This document shows, piece after piece, positions 1 through 7,521 of a stretch of 29,323 nt of DNA. Numbering within the stretch: the stretch's first letter is position 1; every line of letters starts with the position of its first letter. The stretch is from IMG/VR virus record IMGVR_UViG_3300042526_000039, positions 1 to 29,323 of that record; one strand, 5' to 3'. A program made the position numbers and the translations under genes. Below the pieces are notes generated by a model. That model was not told the origin of the DNA and searched no databases. It worked only from the letters and a program-made list of their open reading frames with translations. The stretch comes from a virus.

Positions 1-302
1 TTCTGCTCAGTCGAAATCTGGAACTGGCTCGTGCCATCCATTGATTGACTGCCAGTCATCAAGTAGTTATCGCCAGCACCAATTGGAACATCAGGACGAG
101 GAAACCGCAGGTTGATACGCTCGGTCTTGCGGGCGGCAAGGCGGTAGGGGTCGAATTGATCCCGGCACCCTTGGTCGCACACCCGCAGGCCGGGGAAGTT
201 GGGGTCTGGCCCCAATTGCACAAAGGCGCGTTTCATCTTGCATCGGTCGCATACACCGATGGCAATTGAAGTCAGTCCCGTTGTGTCAAGAAAGATTGGC
301 AT
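1..302 (-). CDS. Zinc-ribbon-like virion-module protein, C-terminus cut off by the window edge
   Basis: The visible 100 residues start MPIFLDTTGLTSIAIGVCDR and run off the left edge. Two cysteine pairs are visible (CDRC near residue 18 and CDQGC near residue 42), spaced as in a small zinc ribbon, followed by a DPYRLAARKTE stretch. Similar short proteins occur after the head-tail adaptor gene in other phages I recall, without a proven function. The ATG overlaps the adaptor stop codon by one base (TAATG), so translation is probably coupled. Zinc binding is inferred from cysteine spacing; a structural or assembly role is inferred only from position. Confidence 0.7.
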   Translation of the reverse strand, partial: MPIFLDTTGLTSIAIGVCDRCKMKRAFVQLGPDPNFPGLRVCDQGCRDQFDPYRLAARKTERINLRFPRPDVPIGAGDNYLMTGSQSMDGTSQFQISTEQ

Positions 303-1363
303 TACGCTGTGTACACCGATATGTTCGGTGCCCAGTAAATTGGTGAGCGATCACGCTCCTCTTGCTCTGCAATGTAGAGGTGTTTCTCGGCCATCTTTTC
401 CAGATAGCCAACGCGATCCATTGCAACTTGCGGCAGTTCGAGGCTCATCTTGTGAGCCAGCATCATTTGCACAGCCTCGTACCAACGCTGCGGAATTTCC
501 AACTCATCGGTCAAAGCGCCCACATCATCAATCTGACGCGAGTACCAGCAAGTCATCTGCACAAAAGCAGTCGATGGCACGGGCCAAATGTAGATTTGTG
601 GGTTTGGAATCTGGCGGTTGTACCAATACTGGTACGGCTGGTTGGCCGTAAAGTTCTTGTTGGGCAGATTGGTGTAGTCGTCACGGTTCAACGAGGACAT
701 CTGCACTTCAAGCGAGTTGTTGCCAAAATACAACTCGCGAACAGACAAGGTCGTGCCGTTGTAAACGCGGCAACGATAGTAGGGAACAGTCTGGCCTGCT
801 TCAATGTCAGTCCAAATCCACTCGTTGTTCACAACAGCAACAGAACCAAGGTCAACAAGTGTTGCCCATGTCACACCATCTTCTGACCATTCGTAGATGA
901 TTGACCAAGTCCCAGTGGACGCAGGCAACAAGCCGATGGAGCCAATGTAGGTGGGGTTTGAGGTGCCGTAATTGACTGAAATGTTGCCATTTGTCGATGT
1001 CTGAGTGCAAATGGTGTCCACATCGCCGTCATACGCGTTTGCAACGGTTCCGCCAGCAGAAGTGGTGTATGACCCACTAGGACGGCTCATCGTGCGATAC
1101 AGCGTGTTCCAGAGGTCAATAGAACCCTTGGGCAGGTCGTAGATGTACTTGTCAGGGGTCAGGCCAATAACCTTCTTGGTCATTGTCCAGAATTGAATGC
1201 CTCGGTTGCCTAGATCAGACAAAAGGAAAAAAAGCGATTGGCGTGCAGACAAAACCTGCTCAGAGGTCAACTCTTCGGCGAGTTTCCCACAGCGCCGAGC
1301 GCCGTGATCAATCAATGTCTGAACATTGATGACTGTCTGACCAACAGTTCCTGAGTACGCCAT
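302..1363 (-). CDS. Head-tail adaptor / tail accessory protein with an inserted discoidin-like beta domain
   Basis: 353 aa. Residues 1-92 (helical, with VLSARQSLFFLLSDLGNRG and a DKYIYDLPKG turn) and 215-353 (IYIWPVP, WYSRQIDD, then IPQRWYEAVQMMLAHKMSLE) resemble podoviral adaptor or tail accessory proteins of the P22 gp4 type, which bolt the tail to the portal ring. Between them, about residues 95-213, lies a Ser/Thr/Gly-rich segment with AYDGDVDT, WSEDGVTW and YYRCRVYNG, a pattern typical of F5/8-type-C (discoidin) beta-sandwiches that bind carbohydrate or surfaces. It follows the two small basic genes directly and ends overlapping the next start. The adaptor call rests on remembered family pattern and gene order; the domain insertion is an inference from composition and motifs. 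Confidence 0.65.
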   Translation of the reverse strand: MAYSGTVGQTVINVQTLIDHGARRCGKLAEELTSEQVLSARQSLFFLLSDLGNRGIQFWTMTKKVIGLTPDKYIYDLPKGSIDLWNTLYRTMSRPSGSYTTSAGGTVANAYDGDVDTICTQTSTNGNISVNYGTSNPTYIGSIGLLPASTGTWSIIYEWSEDGVTWATLVDLGSVAVVNNEWIWTDIEAGQTVPYYRCRVYNGTTLSVRELYFGNNSLEVQMSSLNRDDYTNLPNKNFTANQPYQYWYNRQIPNPQIYIWPVPSTAFVQMTCWYSRQIDDVGALTDELEIPQRWYEAVQMMLAHKMSLELPQVAMDRVGYLEKMAEKHLYIAEQEERDRSPIYWAPNISVYTA

Positions 1364-1364
1364 A

Positions 1365-1748
1365 TTAACATTTCCATCTGTTTAAAGCCGCCGCCTTACG
1401 AGTTGGCTGACCTTTTTCATCTTTCATTGGCCCCGGCATCCCGCTCATTCTTGCGCAAAAAGAATCTTTGCGTGAGCCACCTTGAGGTTGAGGAGCCTTG
1501 AGGTTTGAACCAGTCTCTCGATTGTACTTCTCGCGACCTTTTTGCGTAAGACCTGCGCCTTGTTTTGTTGGCAATTTTTCGCCACGGCTAACAGAAAGGT
1601 TTGGCCCACCTTCTTTAAATTTTTTACCCTCATCAGCCTTGGCAAACTCTTTGCCCAACTTTTGAGGGATGCCAACTTTTTTGGCAAACGAAGGGTTGTG
1701 CGCAACCGCTTCCATCAATTTGTGTTGGGAAGATGATTTGCTTGGCAT
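1365..1748 (-). CDS. Small basic virion-module protein with conserved cysteine-containing C-terminus (DUF6321-like)
   Basis: 127 aa, strongly basic. The C-terminal half (LTQKGREKYNRETGSNLKAP, SFCARMSGMPGPMKDEKG, PTRKAAALNRWKC) matches a motif block I recall from small proteins of cyanophages, pelagiphages and freshwater phages, labelled DUF6321 as far as I remember; no biochemical role is known to me. Charge and position between virion genes suggest a DNA-contacting internal or head-completion protein, which is inference. It shares the start MPSKSxxQ with the gene just upstream, so the two may be relatives by duplication. A KEGG motif near residue 47 joins it to the Lys/Gly-Gly motif set of this phage. 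Confidence 0.7.
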   Translation of the reverse strand: MPSKSSSQHKLMEAVAHNPSFAKKVGIPQKLGKEFAKADEGKKFKEGGPNLSVSRGEKLPTKQGAGLTQKGREKYNRETGSNLKAPQPQGGSRKDSFCARMSGMPGPMKDEKGQPTRKAAALNRWKC

Positions 1749-1750
1749 GA

Positions 1751-2077
1751 TTACCAGCAGGATTTGGTTGAGCCGCCAGTTTTCATTTTGGCGGTTTTTG
1801 CCGACTGCTTAAAGTCACCAGCCGTTGGCGCACCCTTGCTACCCACTCGGCGCATCTTTTCGCCAGAGCCTTCAGCAATTCTTTCACGCTTTGCATTGAT
1901 GTTGGCATAGAGGCCACCGCCTTTCATTTTTTTGCTTGAAAATAATTTTTCCACAATTTCCAACCTTTCAGGTTTAGTTGTTGCTTGGCTGACAATCTTC
2001 AAACGCTCTGGCTTGCTTTTGCCTTCTTCATAAAACCCAGCGTCTTTTAAAGATTGGGCTGGAGATTTGCTTGGCAT
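1751..2077 (-). CDS. Small basic virion-module protein (GLYANINAKRERIAEGSGE motif)
   Basis: 108 aa, lysine/arginine-rich. It carries KMKGGGLYANINAKRERIAE, then GSGEKMRRVGSKGAPTAGDF and FKQSAKTAKM, a block I recall from small phage proteins usually encoded next to DUF6321-type proteins, as here. An internal repeat KPERLKIV / KPERLEIV is visible near residues 22 and 35. The N-terminus MPSKSPAQ resembles the neighbour's MPSKSSSQ. No function is established; a nucleic-acid-binding structural role is a guess from charge and location. The start lies 2 nt after the stop of the upstream gene, with no strong Shine-Dalgarno, which suggests coupled translation. Confidence 0.7.
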   Translation of the reverse strand: MPSKSPAQSLKDAGFYEEGKSKPERLKIVSQATTKPERLEIVEKLFSSKKMKGGGLYANINAKRERIAEGSGEKMRRVGSKGAPTAGDFKQSAKTAKMKTGGSTKSCW

Positions 2078-2079
2078 GG

Positions 2080-2859
2080 TTAGTCTGGGTTCTTGATGTA
2101 GATGCCTTCAAATTCAGCAGACACATTAGAAGCCCCTGCTGAAGCAATTGCTCTAATTTCAATGTCTGTCTTTTCAGCAAAAACAATAGGGGTGTGCAAA
2201 TCAAGAATGAAGTCACCATTACCAGCAACCCTAGCCGAAGTTTGTTGTCTAAAAACTCCGCCTAATGGACGCTGATTCATTTGAAAGTTTGTCCAAGTAT
2301 TTGCGGTTGCGTTTCCAGATGTGTAGAAAACTCCCATCAAATACAAGGTGTACCCAGCAGGTACAGTCCAAAATGCCATTTGCGTTTGGTTTGCACCAAT
2401 AGCAACCATGCCGTATATGTTTGCAGGGACGCCAGAAGTAACAGTGCCAGTGCCAGCGTAAATAGTTCCTACGGCAGTTGCACCAGAACCCGCTGTGGTT
2501 ACATACATACGAGAAATACGCAAATAACTGTTGCCAGTGTTGACTGCTGTTTGCCCATCTAAAAGGACAGACTCGCTAATTTCGTTGTAATTTGCATCAA
2601 GACCAAAAATAGCAATTGATCTTGCGCCAGTGCCAGCCGACGCGTCATCCGCGCTGGAACTAGAAATTTTCATAACAGTTGCGGAGGCAGGATACACATA
2701 TGTTCCACCTTGCGCCCAAACTGTTTCAATAGATGTACCGACATCGCCATTGATGCCAAACTTAAATAAGGCATTGTGACCATCAACTTGCCCACGGGCT
2801 ACTTGCAGTTCAAATGGTTCATACGCACCTTGGCGTGTTGCAGAAGAATAAGTTCCCAT
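2080..2859 (-). CDS. Beta-rich structural protein of the neck, fibre or capsid-surface type
   Basis: 259 aa from the ATG at 2859; GGAGAG lies 4-5 nt upstream, which favours it over an in-frame TTG 12 nt earlier. The sequence is rich in Ser, Thr, Gly and Ala with alternating hydrophobics typical of beta-sheet. Motifs (FELQVARGQVDGHN, FGINGDVGTSIETVWAQGG, YPASATVMKISSSSADDASA, FGLDANYNEISESVLLDGQT) resemble a structural protein recurrent in pelagiphage and freshwater podovirus genomes that I remember mostly as putative virion protein. No enzyme motif or signal peptide is seen. It follows the KGG-repeat gene and a post-stop hairpin. Virion role fairly likely, exact location unknown. Confidence 0.7.
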   Translation of the reverse strand: MGTYSSATRQGAYEPFELQVARGQVDGHNALFKFGINGDVGTSIETVWAQGGTYVYPASATVMKISSSSADDASAGTGARSIAIFGLDANYNEISESVLLDGQTAVNTGNSYLRISRMYVTTAGSGATAVGTIYAGTGTVTSGVPANIYGMVAIGANQTQMAFWTVPAGYTLYLMGVFYTSGNATANTWTNFQMNQRPLGGVFRQQTSARVAGNGDFILDLHTPIVFAEKTDIEIRAIASAGASNVSAEFEGIYIKNPD

Positions 2860-2879
2860 AAATCTCTCCAATTAGAAGC

Positions 2880-2895
2880 GGGGGCCGCAGCCCCC
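2880..2895 (-). terminator. GC hairpin after the KGG-repeat gene (post-stop hairpin, copy 1)
   Basis: On the minus strand GGGGGC-TGCG-GCCCCC forms a perfect 6-bp GC stem with a tetraloop. It begins 8 nt after the stop of the 351-aa gene and ends about 20 nt before the next start. No U-run follows, so a simple intrinsic terminator is unlikely; a transcript-stabilising or processing hairpin is more plausible. It is one of four similar elements in this window. Confidence 0.6.
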
Positions 2896-2903
2896 ACTCG
2901 TTT

Positions 2904-3959
2904 TCAACAAGCGCCACCGCCACGCTTTTTGGGCACTGGTGCAACCGTTACAGACTCTTTAGTCTTGGTCACACTCTCACCCTTTGGCATGAAGTAGTCC
3001 TTCGCTTTGCCTGCCAGTTCCTTCACCATGCTCAGAGGATTCATGGCCTCCTCCAACTCACGACTTGCTTTGTCGCTCACAGATTTTGGGTCTACTTTGT
3101 TTTTGTCAAAGAAAGACTCATTTGGAGTTGGAGAACCACCGCTCTGCATCTTCTGGTACTTGCTGTACTTCAAGTTGGAGTCAGCCTTGGCCTGTTTCAT
3201 AGCCGTAGCGTTCTCCGCCCCAAAGTTAGCTTGCAAGCGGCCTTCGGCAGGAGTTACCTTGCCACCGCTTTTATATGTACCCGAAAGCTGATTGATGCTT
3301 ACTGGAGGTGAAGGTTTTTTAGCGCCTTGGGGCATCGCGACGGGCTTGCCTGAATCAACAGTTCCCCCCGTCGCGTAGGCTTTTTTTGAGGCTTTACCCC
3401 CCATTTTGTAGCCACCGCCGTTGCCTAAAGCAACTCCACCAGTTTTGTAACCGCCTTGGCCGTCCGTTACGCCACCAGTCTTGTAGCCGCCGCCGTTGCC
3501 AAGAGCAACACCGCCAGTTTTAAGACCTTTGTGGCCCTTAGAAGCCGCCTTAGAAGCGTGTTTGGTCAATTTCTTGTCCACACCCTTAATGGCGTTCATT
3601 TCGGCTTTGTGAGCGGCTTTGGACTCTCCACCTTCAGCCTTGCCACCTTTTTTCATTGGTGTCGAAGGCATCGAGGGGTTGCCAATAGGCATCTCAGGCT
3701 TCTTTGCCATCATTGCCTTGCGGCGTGAGGCCATTGACGGCTTGCCGGGGGCGCGAACAGGTGCATTGACGGCAGGACGGCCAATTAAGGCTGGAGTCCC
3801 TGCCAATGCTTCCATTGCACCACCGCCCATAGCCATCTTCTTGTGACCACCTTCTGCCATGCCACCTTTTTTCATGTTGACATGACCGCCTTTTTTGAGT
3901 TTCAGCATTACTGAAGGCTCAGTGGTCTCCATCTTCACCATTGGTTTGAATTGACCCAT
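2904..3959 (-). CDS. Lys/Gly-rich KGG-motif repeat protein, probable internal virion protein
   Basis: 351 aa, very basic and low in complexity. Short KGG/TGG/EGG units recur all along it: KKGGHV and KKGGMAEGG near residues 22-38, KKGGKAEGG near 103-111, a tandem Gly-Asn-Gly block at 147-189, then ATGG and KSGGK. The C-terminal third (SRELEEAMNPLSMVKELAGK) is more ordinary and probably helical. I do not recognise a named family, though similar KxGG-rich proteins recur in uncultured freshwater phages I recall. Its place between decoration-like genes, and good Shine-Dalgarno TAAGGAG, argue for a virion or DNA-condensing protein. Function unknown; motif pattern directly visible. Confidence 0.65.
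   Translation of the reverse strand: MGQFKPMVKMETTEPSVMLKLKKGGHVNMKKGGMAEGGHKKMAMGGGAMEALAGTPALIGRPAVNAPVRAPGKPSMASRRKAMMAKKPEMPIGNPSMPSTPMKKGGKAEGGESKAAHKAEMNAIKGVDKKLTKHASKAASKGHKGLKTGGVALGNGGGYKTGGVTDGQGGYKTGGVALGNGGGYKMGGKASKKAYATGGTVDSGKPVAMPQGAKKPSPPVSINQLSGTYKSGGKVTPAEGRLQANFGAENATAMKQAKADSNLKYSKYQKMQSGGSPTPNESFFDKNKVDPKSVSDKASRELEEAMNPLSMVKELAGKAKDYFMPKGESVTKTKESVTVAPVPKKRGGGAC
3393..3521 (-). repeat. Gly-rich tandem repeat inside the KGG protein
   Basis: Codes for residues about 147-189: three related units of the form K(T/M)GGVALGNGGGY or KTGGVTDGQGGY. The first and third units are nearly identical at the protein level but differ at synonymous sites in the DNA, so the repeat is old or selected rather than freshly copied. 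Confidence 0.8.
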
Positions 3960-3970
3960 GATGTTGCTCC

Positions 3971-4420
3971 TTAAACTTTCTGAGCATACACAACGGTCAG
4001 GCGGATAACGCCCTGAGTTGTGCTGATCGTGCCGTTAGGGTCAAGCGTAACAACAACAGAGGTATTGCTACCAATGTCGCTCATCGCAAGCAACTGTGCG
4101 GCTGTAAAAGTTAGGGCGGCGCGACCACCAGCAAACACATCAGTCGAAGACACATATTGTGTGCCTGCGGCGGCTGTGCCGATAGTCATCGGGATTGTCG
4201 TAGCGGTTCCGCCACCAACCACCTCATCCACAACCATGTCAGCAAAAAAGCTGATGATCTGTGAAGAAGCGGGAAGAGTGATGGTTGCGCTAGTAGCAGT
4301 GCCTGCGGCGGCTGTGGTCACGGTGGTTGTCTGTGTCATAACGACGAAGCCGCCATCCACAGTGTCAGTCAAAGTGCCAGAACCTGCACGCAGGGTAGAA
4401 CCAAAATAGGTTTGTGCCAT
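3971..4420 (-). CDS. Small beta-rich protein after the capsid gene, probable capsid decoration protein
   Basis: 149 aa, rich in Thr, Ala, Val and Gly with no charged domains, as expected for a compact beta-sandwich. A central block reads ATITLPASSQIISFFADMVV followed by DEVVGGGTATTIPMTIG. It is the first gene after the major capsid gene, where many phages place head decoration or head-completion proteins. The start has TAAGGAG 7-8 nt upstream. Only a capsid-to-gene hairpin separates it from the capsid gene. No family is named with confidence; the decoration role is inference from position, size and composition. Confidence 0.65.
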   Translation of the reverse strand: MAQTYFGSTLRAGSGTLTDTVDGGFVVMTQTTTVTTAAAGTATSATITLPASSQIISFFADMVVDEVVGGGTATTIPMTIGTAAAGTQYVSSTDVFAGGRAALTFTAAQLLAMSDIGSNTSVVVTLDPNGTISTTQGVIRLTVVYAQKV

Positions 4421-4442
4421 TGTCTTGCTCCTTATTAGCGCA

Positions 4443-4456
4443 GGGGCCGAAGCCCC
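4443..4456 (-). terminator. UUCG-loop hairpin after the major capsid gene (post-stop hairpin, copy 2)
   Basis: Minus strand GGGGC-TTCG-GCCCC, with outer GC pairs beyond one A/C mismatch. The loop is the extra-stable C(UUCG)G tetraloop. It starts 9 nt after the capsid stop (4466) and lies just upstream of the next ribosome-binding site. No U-run follows, so mRNA 3'-end protection or partial termination that keeps capsid expression high is plausible but untested. Confidence 0.65.
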
Positions 4457-4465
4457 CGCTTGGGT

Positions 4466-5380
4466 TTAGACGCCGGGTGTACCGTACATCGCACGAGGGT
4501 CAGTAAAGCCGACTTGGTAACGCTCTGTCGCTTTGTAGCGCATAGAGTCAGTTTCAAAATCGCCTTCCATCGTCTTCTCCAACTTGCGACGCATCAGCAA
4601 CTTCATGCCTTCAGGAGCGTCTGTCTGTACCCACCATGCGGTAGATGAAGTCAAACGGCTAATGACAGCGGCACCTTCGTCCAGCAAGCCAATAGACTTG
4701 ACGGGGTTGATGTCGTTGTTGGCATTGCCAGCACGCAGAACGGATTTCAACAGCACTTCGGCTTGGAAGACATTGCCGGGGGCCACGATCAATTGACGCG
4801 GAACCAAGCGAATTTTCTTCTGATTGTTGTCCACAGCCTGACGGATTTGGATCAACATCTGCTCAAGAGAAGTCTGAGACAAGTTAGCGGCAGTGGTCAG
4901 CAGATTGCTGAATGTGCCGTTCACGATGGGGTGTGAAGCACTGTTAAGTGCCACGCCGTCGCCGCCGGGGTAAGACGCATTGAACGCACGGTTCAAAATG
5001 TTTGCCGACAGAGTCTCTTTGGTCTCAATCAAAGACTGAGCCAAGTGACGAGCGTACACCTGACCGATACGGATGTGGTCACCGTCCTCAACCAAAACTT
5101 TGGTCAAAGCGAATGCCAAACCAAAGACTTGGTAGACATAACGCTGGAGGAACAGCACGCCACCTTGTTGGTACGACACAGGAGTGCCGTCAGGCAACTG
5201 AGGTGCAGCACCAAATCCATACAGGACTGGCTCTTCGTGGTAGTTACGGGGGATGCCTTCTTGTTCAGTGAAGACACGGCTCCATTCGTCTGTGCGTTGA
5301 TCGTATACACCATCAAAGCACTCATTCAGAATGGGTTCGACAATCGCGCGAAAGTCGGTACTGCGCATTGGAGCGGCCAT
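4466..5380 (-). CDS. Major capsid protein (HK97-type fold expected)
   Basis: 304 aa. It forms the head shell. The protein opens with MAAPMRSTDFRAIVEPILNE, contains a long amphipathic helix region (YVYQVFGLAFALTKVLVEDG, then RIGQVYARHLAQSLIETKET) and ends with WWVQTDAPEGMKLLMRRKLE and FTDPRAMYGTPGV, a pattern I recall from Mu-F-like/HK97-fold coat proteins annotated in environmental phages. Size fits a coat lacking a long delta domain. It lies downstream of scaffold-like and GroES-like genes, which supports the assignment. GGGGA precedes the start by 6 nt. No protease gene is visible here, so assembly with a separate scaffold is inferred. Confidence 0.85.
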   Translation of the reverse strand: MAAPMRSTDFRAIVEPILNECFDGVYDQRTDEWSRVFTEQEGIPRNYHEEPVLYGFGAAPQLPDGTPVSYQQGGVLFLQRYVYQVFGLAFALTKVLVEDGDHIRIGQVYARHLAQSLIETKETLSANILNRAFNASYPGGDGVALNSASHPIVNGTFSNLLTTAANLSQTSLEQMLIQIRQAVDNNQKKIRLVPRQLIVAPGNVFQAEVLLKSVLRAGNANNDINPVKSIGLLDEGAAVISRLTSSTAWWVQTDAPEGMKLLMRRKLEKTMEGDFETDSMRYKATERYQVGFTDPRAMYGTPGV

Positions 5381-5393
5381 TTTTCAGTCCCCT

Positions 5394-5966
5394 TTAGATT
5401 GCGTTAACGGACGCATTGAACTGCGACTCGTTAACTTGAACTTGCACAACAGTGTATGCATCTCCCCATGCGTTATCAACGCCGGGGGTCAAACCAATGA
5501 TCTTCATTTGCGCAGAAGAACCAGCGGCAACAACCGAGGTGCTAATGGTGCATTGAGACAGGCCAGTGGTCGTGGAGCCAGCAGTGATTGCACTGAAGTC
5601 GGACTGAGCGCCCAAAGTTGCTTGTGCCAACGAGCCATCGGCTTGTATGTCATAAACGATTGAAGGGTCTTGGTAGTAATACGCAATGGCAGAGCCAGTT
5701 GTGTACGCAGTGTTGGCAGGGAAATAGTTGCTCACACGACGACGACCAGTGGTGTCAGTCCACTCAAAACCCGCAAAGGCTCCGAGGAACGAATCACCAG
5801 CGGCGGCGGCTTGAAGAACACCAGTGGTCGCCAATTTGACGGGCTGGCCCTTCAAAATGTCGCTGGCATAAGCGGAAACGATACCATCAGCCAACGCAAC
5901 CGCACGATCCAGACCCGAGGGGTGGAACGAGGGACGCAGACCAAACGGCTGGTTCAATGAAGACAT
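5394..5966 (-). CDS. Capsid-associated structural protein encoded just before the coat protein
   Basis: 190 aa. Contains GLRPSFHPSG, an internal ILKGQPVKLATTGVLQAA, a FEWTDTTGRRRVSNYF block and a beta-rich Ser/Thr C-terminal half. I remember close relatives directly next to coat genes in podovirus-like genomes, annotated only as structural or capsid proteins. AAGGAG lies 7 nt before the ATG. The neighbouring coat gene follows after 13 nt, so the pair is probably co-translated at high level. A decoration or head-stabilising role is inferred; no catalytic motif is visible. Confidence 0.7.
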   Translation of the reverse strand: MSSLNQPFGLRPSFHPSGLDRAVALADGIVSAYASDILKGQPVKLATTGVLQAAAAGDSFLGAFAGFEWTDTTGRRRVSNYFPANTAYTTGSAIAYYYQDPSIVYDIQADGSLAQATLGAQSDFSAITAGSTTTGLSQCTISTSVVAAGSSAQMKIIGLTPGVDNAWGDAYTVVQVQVNESQFNASVNAI

Positions 5967-5999
5967 AGTCTTACTCCTTGTTTGGTTAAATTAGCCCGC

Positions 6000-6533
6000 T
6001 CAAAAAACTGGTGCGGGCAACTGTTTATCAGCAAAATCCAAACCTTCGCCCTCGACCTGTCCCAACTTCCGCCCAGAACTATCTCGGCCCACGGCTTGCT
6101 CTGCCTGAAGGCGAATCTTGTTCGCTTCCTCAAGTGGCGCTTCGTGGTGAAAATGAGCCATAACATCTTGATAAAGTTCCATTGGAATTTTGTACAAGAG
6201 CATCTCATTACACGAAATAAATCCAGCGTGTTCCCCAGCCTTGACTTTGTTGTTATCCATACCGGGCAATTCTTCCGCTTTCACGGGTACATAGCCAAGG
6301 CGAATACGCTTGTCAATACTGTCATAACTGTTGGTCGTAGATAACCAGCAAAGGTGCCATCCCTTCATATCGGGGACAGACGGCAATGCACTTTGTGTCC
6401 ACTCATCCTTCCACATCTTGCGACGCTCATCGGTTGACACGAAATTATCTTCTGGTGCCTCTCGGCTTTTGTCAAGACTCGCGCGATTTTCGCGTCCACC
6501 AGCAGATAGAGATTTTTTTAAACGAGAATCCAT
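6000..6533 (-). CDS. Head-module protein of unknown function
   Basis: 177 aa, soluble and charged. Visible blocks are DKSREAPEDNFVSTDERRK, a conserved-looking middle GWHLCWLSTTNSYDSIDKRI then GYVPVKAEELPG, and an ISCNEMLLYKIPMELYQDVM stretch. Similar proteins sit between scaffold and coat genes in related phages I recall; no activity is known. A clear AGGAG lies 8 nt before the start. Because it is encoded between scaffold-like and coat genes, an assembly or minor head role is the simplest guess. It has no signal peptide, membrane segment or enzyme motif. Confidence 0.65.
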   Translation of the reverse strand: MDSRLKKSLSAGGRENRASLDKSREAPEDNFVSTDERRKMWKDEWTQSALPSVPDMKGWHLCWLSTTNSYDSIDKRIRLGYVPVKAEELPGMDNNKVKAGEHAGFISCNEMLLYKIPMELYQDVMAHFHHEAPLEEANKIRLQAEQAVGRDSSGRKLGQVEGEGLDFADKQLPAPVF

Positions 6534-6537
6534 TTTC

Positions 6538-7521
6538 TTAACTCCTATAACCTTGATTTTGTTTGGCTTCCAATGCGTAGCGTCGAATCATCTTCGCTCG
6601 TTTATCGGCGTCATCCCACATTCCAGCATCTTTCATGGCTTGGACTTGATCGCGTGTTAACGCAAACTGGTTTTTTCCAATCGCACTACTCGAAGAGCTT
6701 TCGCGGCCTGAACTTGTCACAACATTCCTTGGTCTAGAATTCCGAATCGGTTTCTCATTGGTATCGCCAGTATAACGGTGTGGCAAATACTTTAGCAAGC
6801 GGTTGTCAAGTTCTTCCCAATACTGAGGCGTTTTTGGGTTCCAACCCTCTTCAGCCATCGCTTGATCAATGGTCAAAGCGACCTTTGAGTCAGGGTCTTT
6901 GCCATTTGGGTCGTACCACTGGTTGTTTTGCATCCAATTGGTTGCATGGCGCTGTAGTTGCGGGTCAGGAGCGCGAATTGTGCGTTCACGCTGGGGTGCT
7001 GTGGCCTTTTTAATCACATTGTCAAGGGCTTCATACTCCCTGCGGGCGTCAAACCACAATTCCTGCGCCGCAGTCTGCATTTTGCCGTTGCCAGTCTGCG
7101 TTGCCTCGGCCATTTTTTCCTTGGCAAACAAAATCTTGTTGTGCTTTTCCTGTCTGGCCGCATTCAAGCGTGCAAGGTCGCTTCCTTGCGCCTTTTTCTC
7201 CAAAACCGACAATCTTTCAATCAATTCTTGGTTTTGGCGGCTCAAAAAGTCCAGTTTGTGGTCTTTTTCGGTCGAAACCTGCTTGTGGTACTCCTTGCGC
7301 TTGACCCGTTTGAGGCGTTTTTGCGCTCTTAGGGCTTCAGCTTGGGGGTCAACACCGCCGCCATCAGCCATTTCGGCTTGTCTGGCGCGTTCATCGGCCT
7401 CGTCGGAGTCTTCGTTCTCGTTTCGCGTTGGTGATGGGATGCTTGGAGGTAAATCGATGGTTGCAGAACCGTCTTTTTCCTCTTGGATCACAATCACTTC
7501 TTGTTCTGTTTCGGTACTCAT
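6538..7521 (-). CDS. Scaffold-like head assembly protein
   Basis: 327 aa. Acidic, disordered N-terminus (about residues 1-65, with EEVIVIQ-like and DSDEADERARQAEM patches), then a long charged coiled coil (about 70-170: QNQELIERLSVLEKKAQGSD, RLNAARQEKHNKILFAKEKM), and a C-terminal globular part with WDDADKRAKMIRRYAL. Such an acidic, coiled-coil, portal-to-coat-located protein is typical of phage scaffolds, which shape the procapsid and leave before or during packaging. Its ATG overlaps the stop of the GroES-like gene (ATGA). The identification is by context and composition, not by a sequence signature. Confidence 0.7.
   Translation of the reverse strand: MSTETEQEVIVIQEEKDGSATIDLPPSIPSPTRNENEDSDEADERARQAEMADGGGVDPQAEALRAQKRLKRVKRKEYHKQVSTEKDHKLDFLSRQNQELIERLSVLEKKAQGSDLARLNAARQEKHNKILFAKEKMAEATQTGNGKMQTAAQELWFDARREYEALDNVIKKATAPQRERTIRAPDPQLQRHATNWMQNNQWYDPNGKDPDSKVALTIDQAMAEEGWNPKTPQYWEELDNRLLKYLPHRYTGDTNEKPIRNSRPRNVVTSSGRESSSSSAIGKNQFALTRDQVQAMKDAGMWDDADKRAKMIRRYALEAKQNQGYRS

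Noticed and set aside
3393-3521. Gly-rich repeat region as a CRISPR-like or direct-repeat array
   Set aside because: The repeats are short, in frame and code for a Gly-Asn-Gly protein motif, with no unique spacers.
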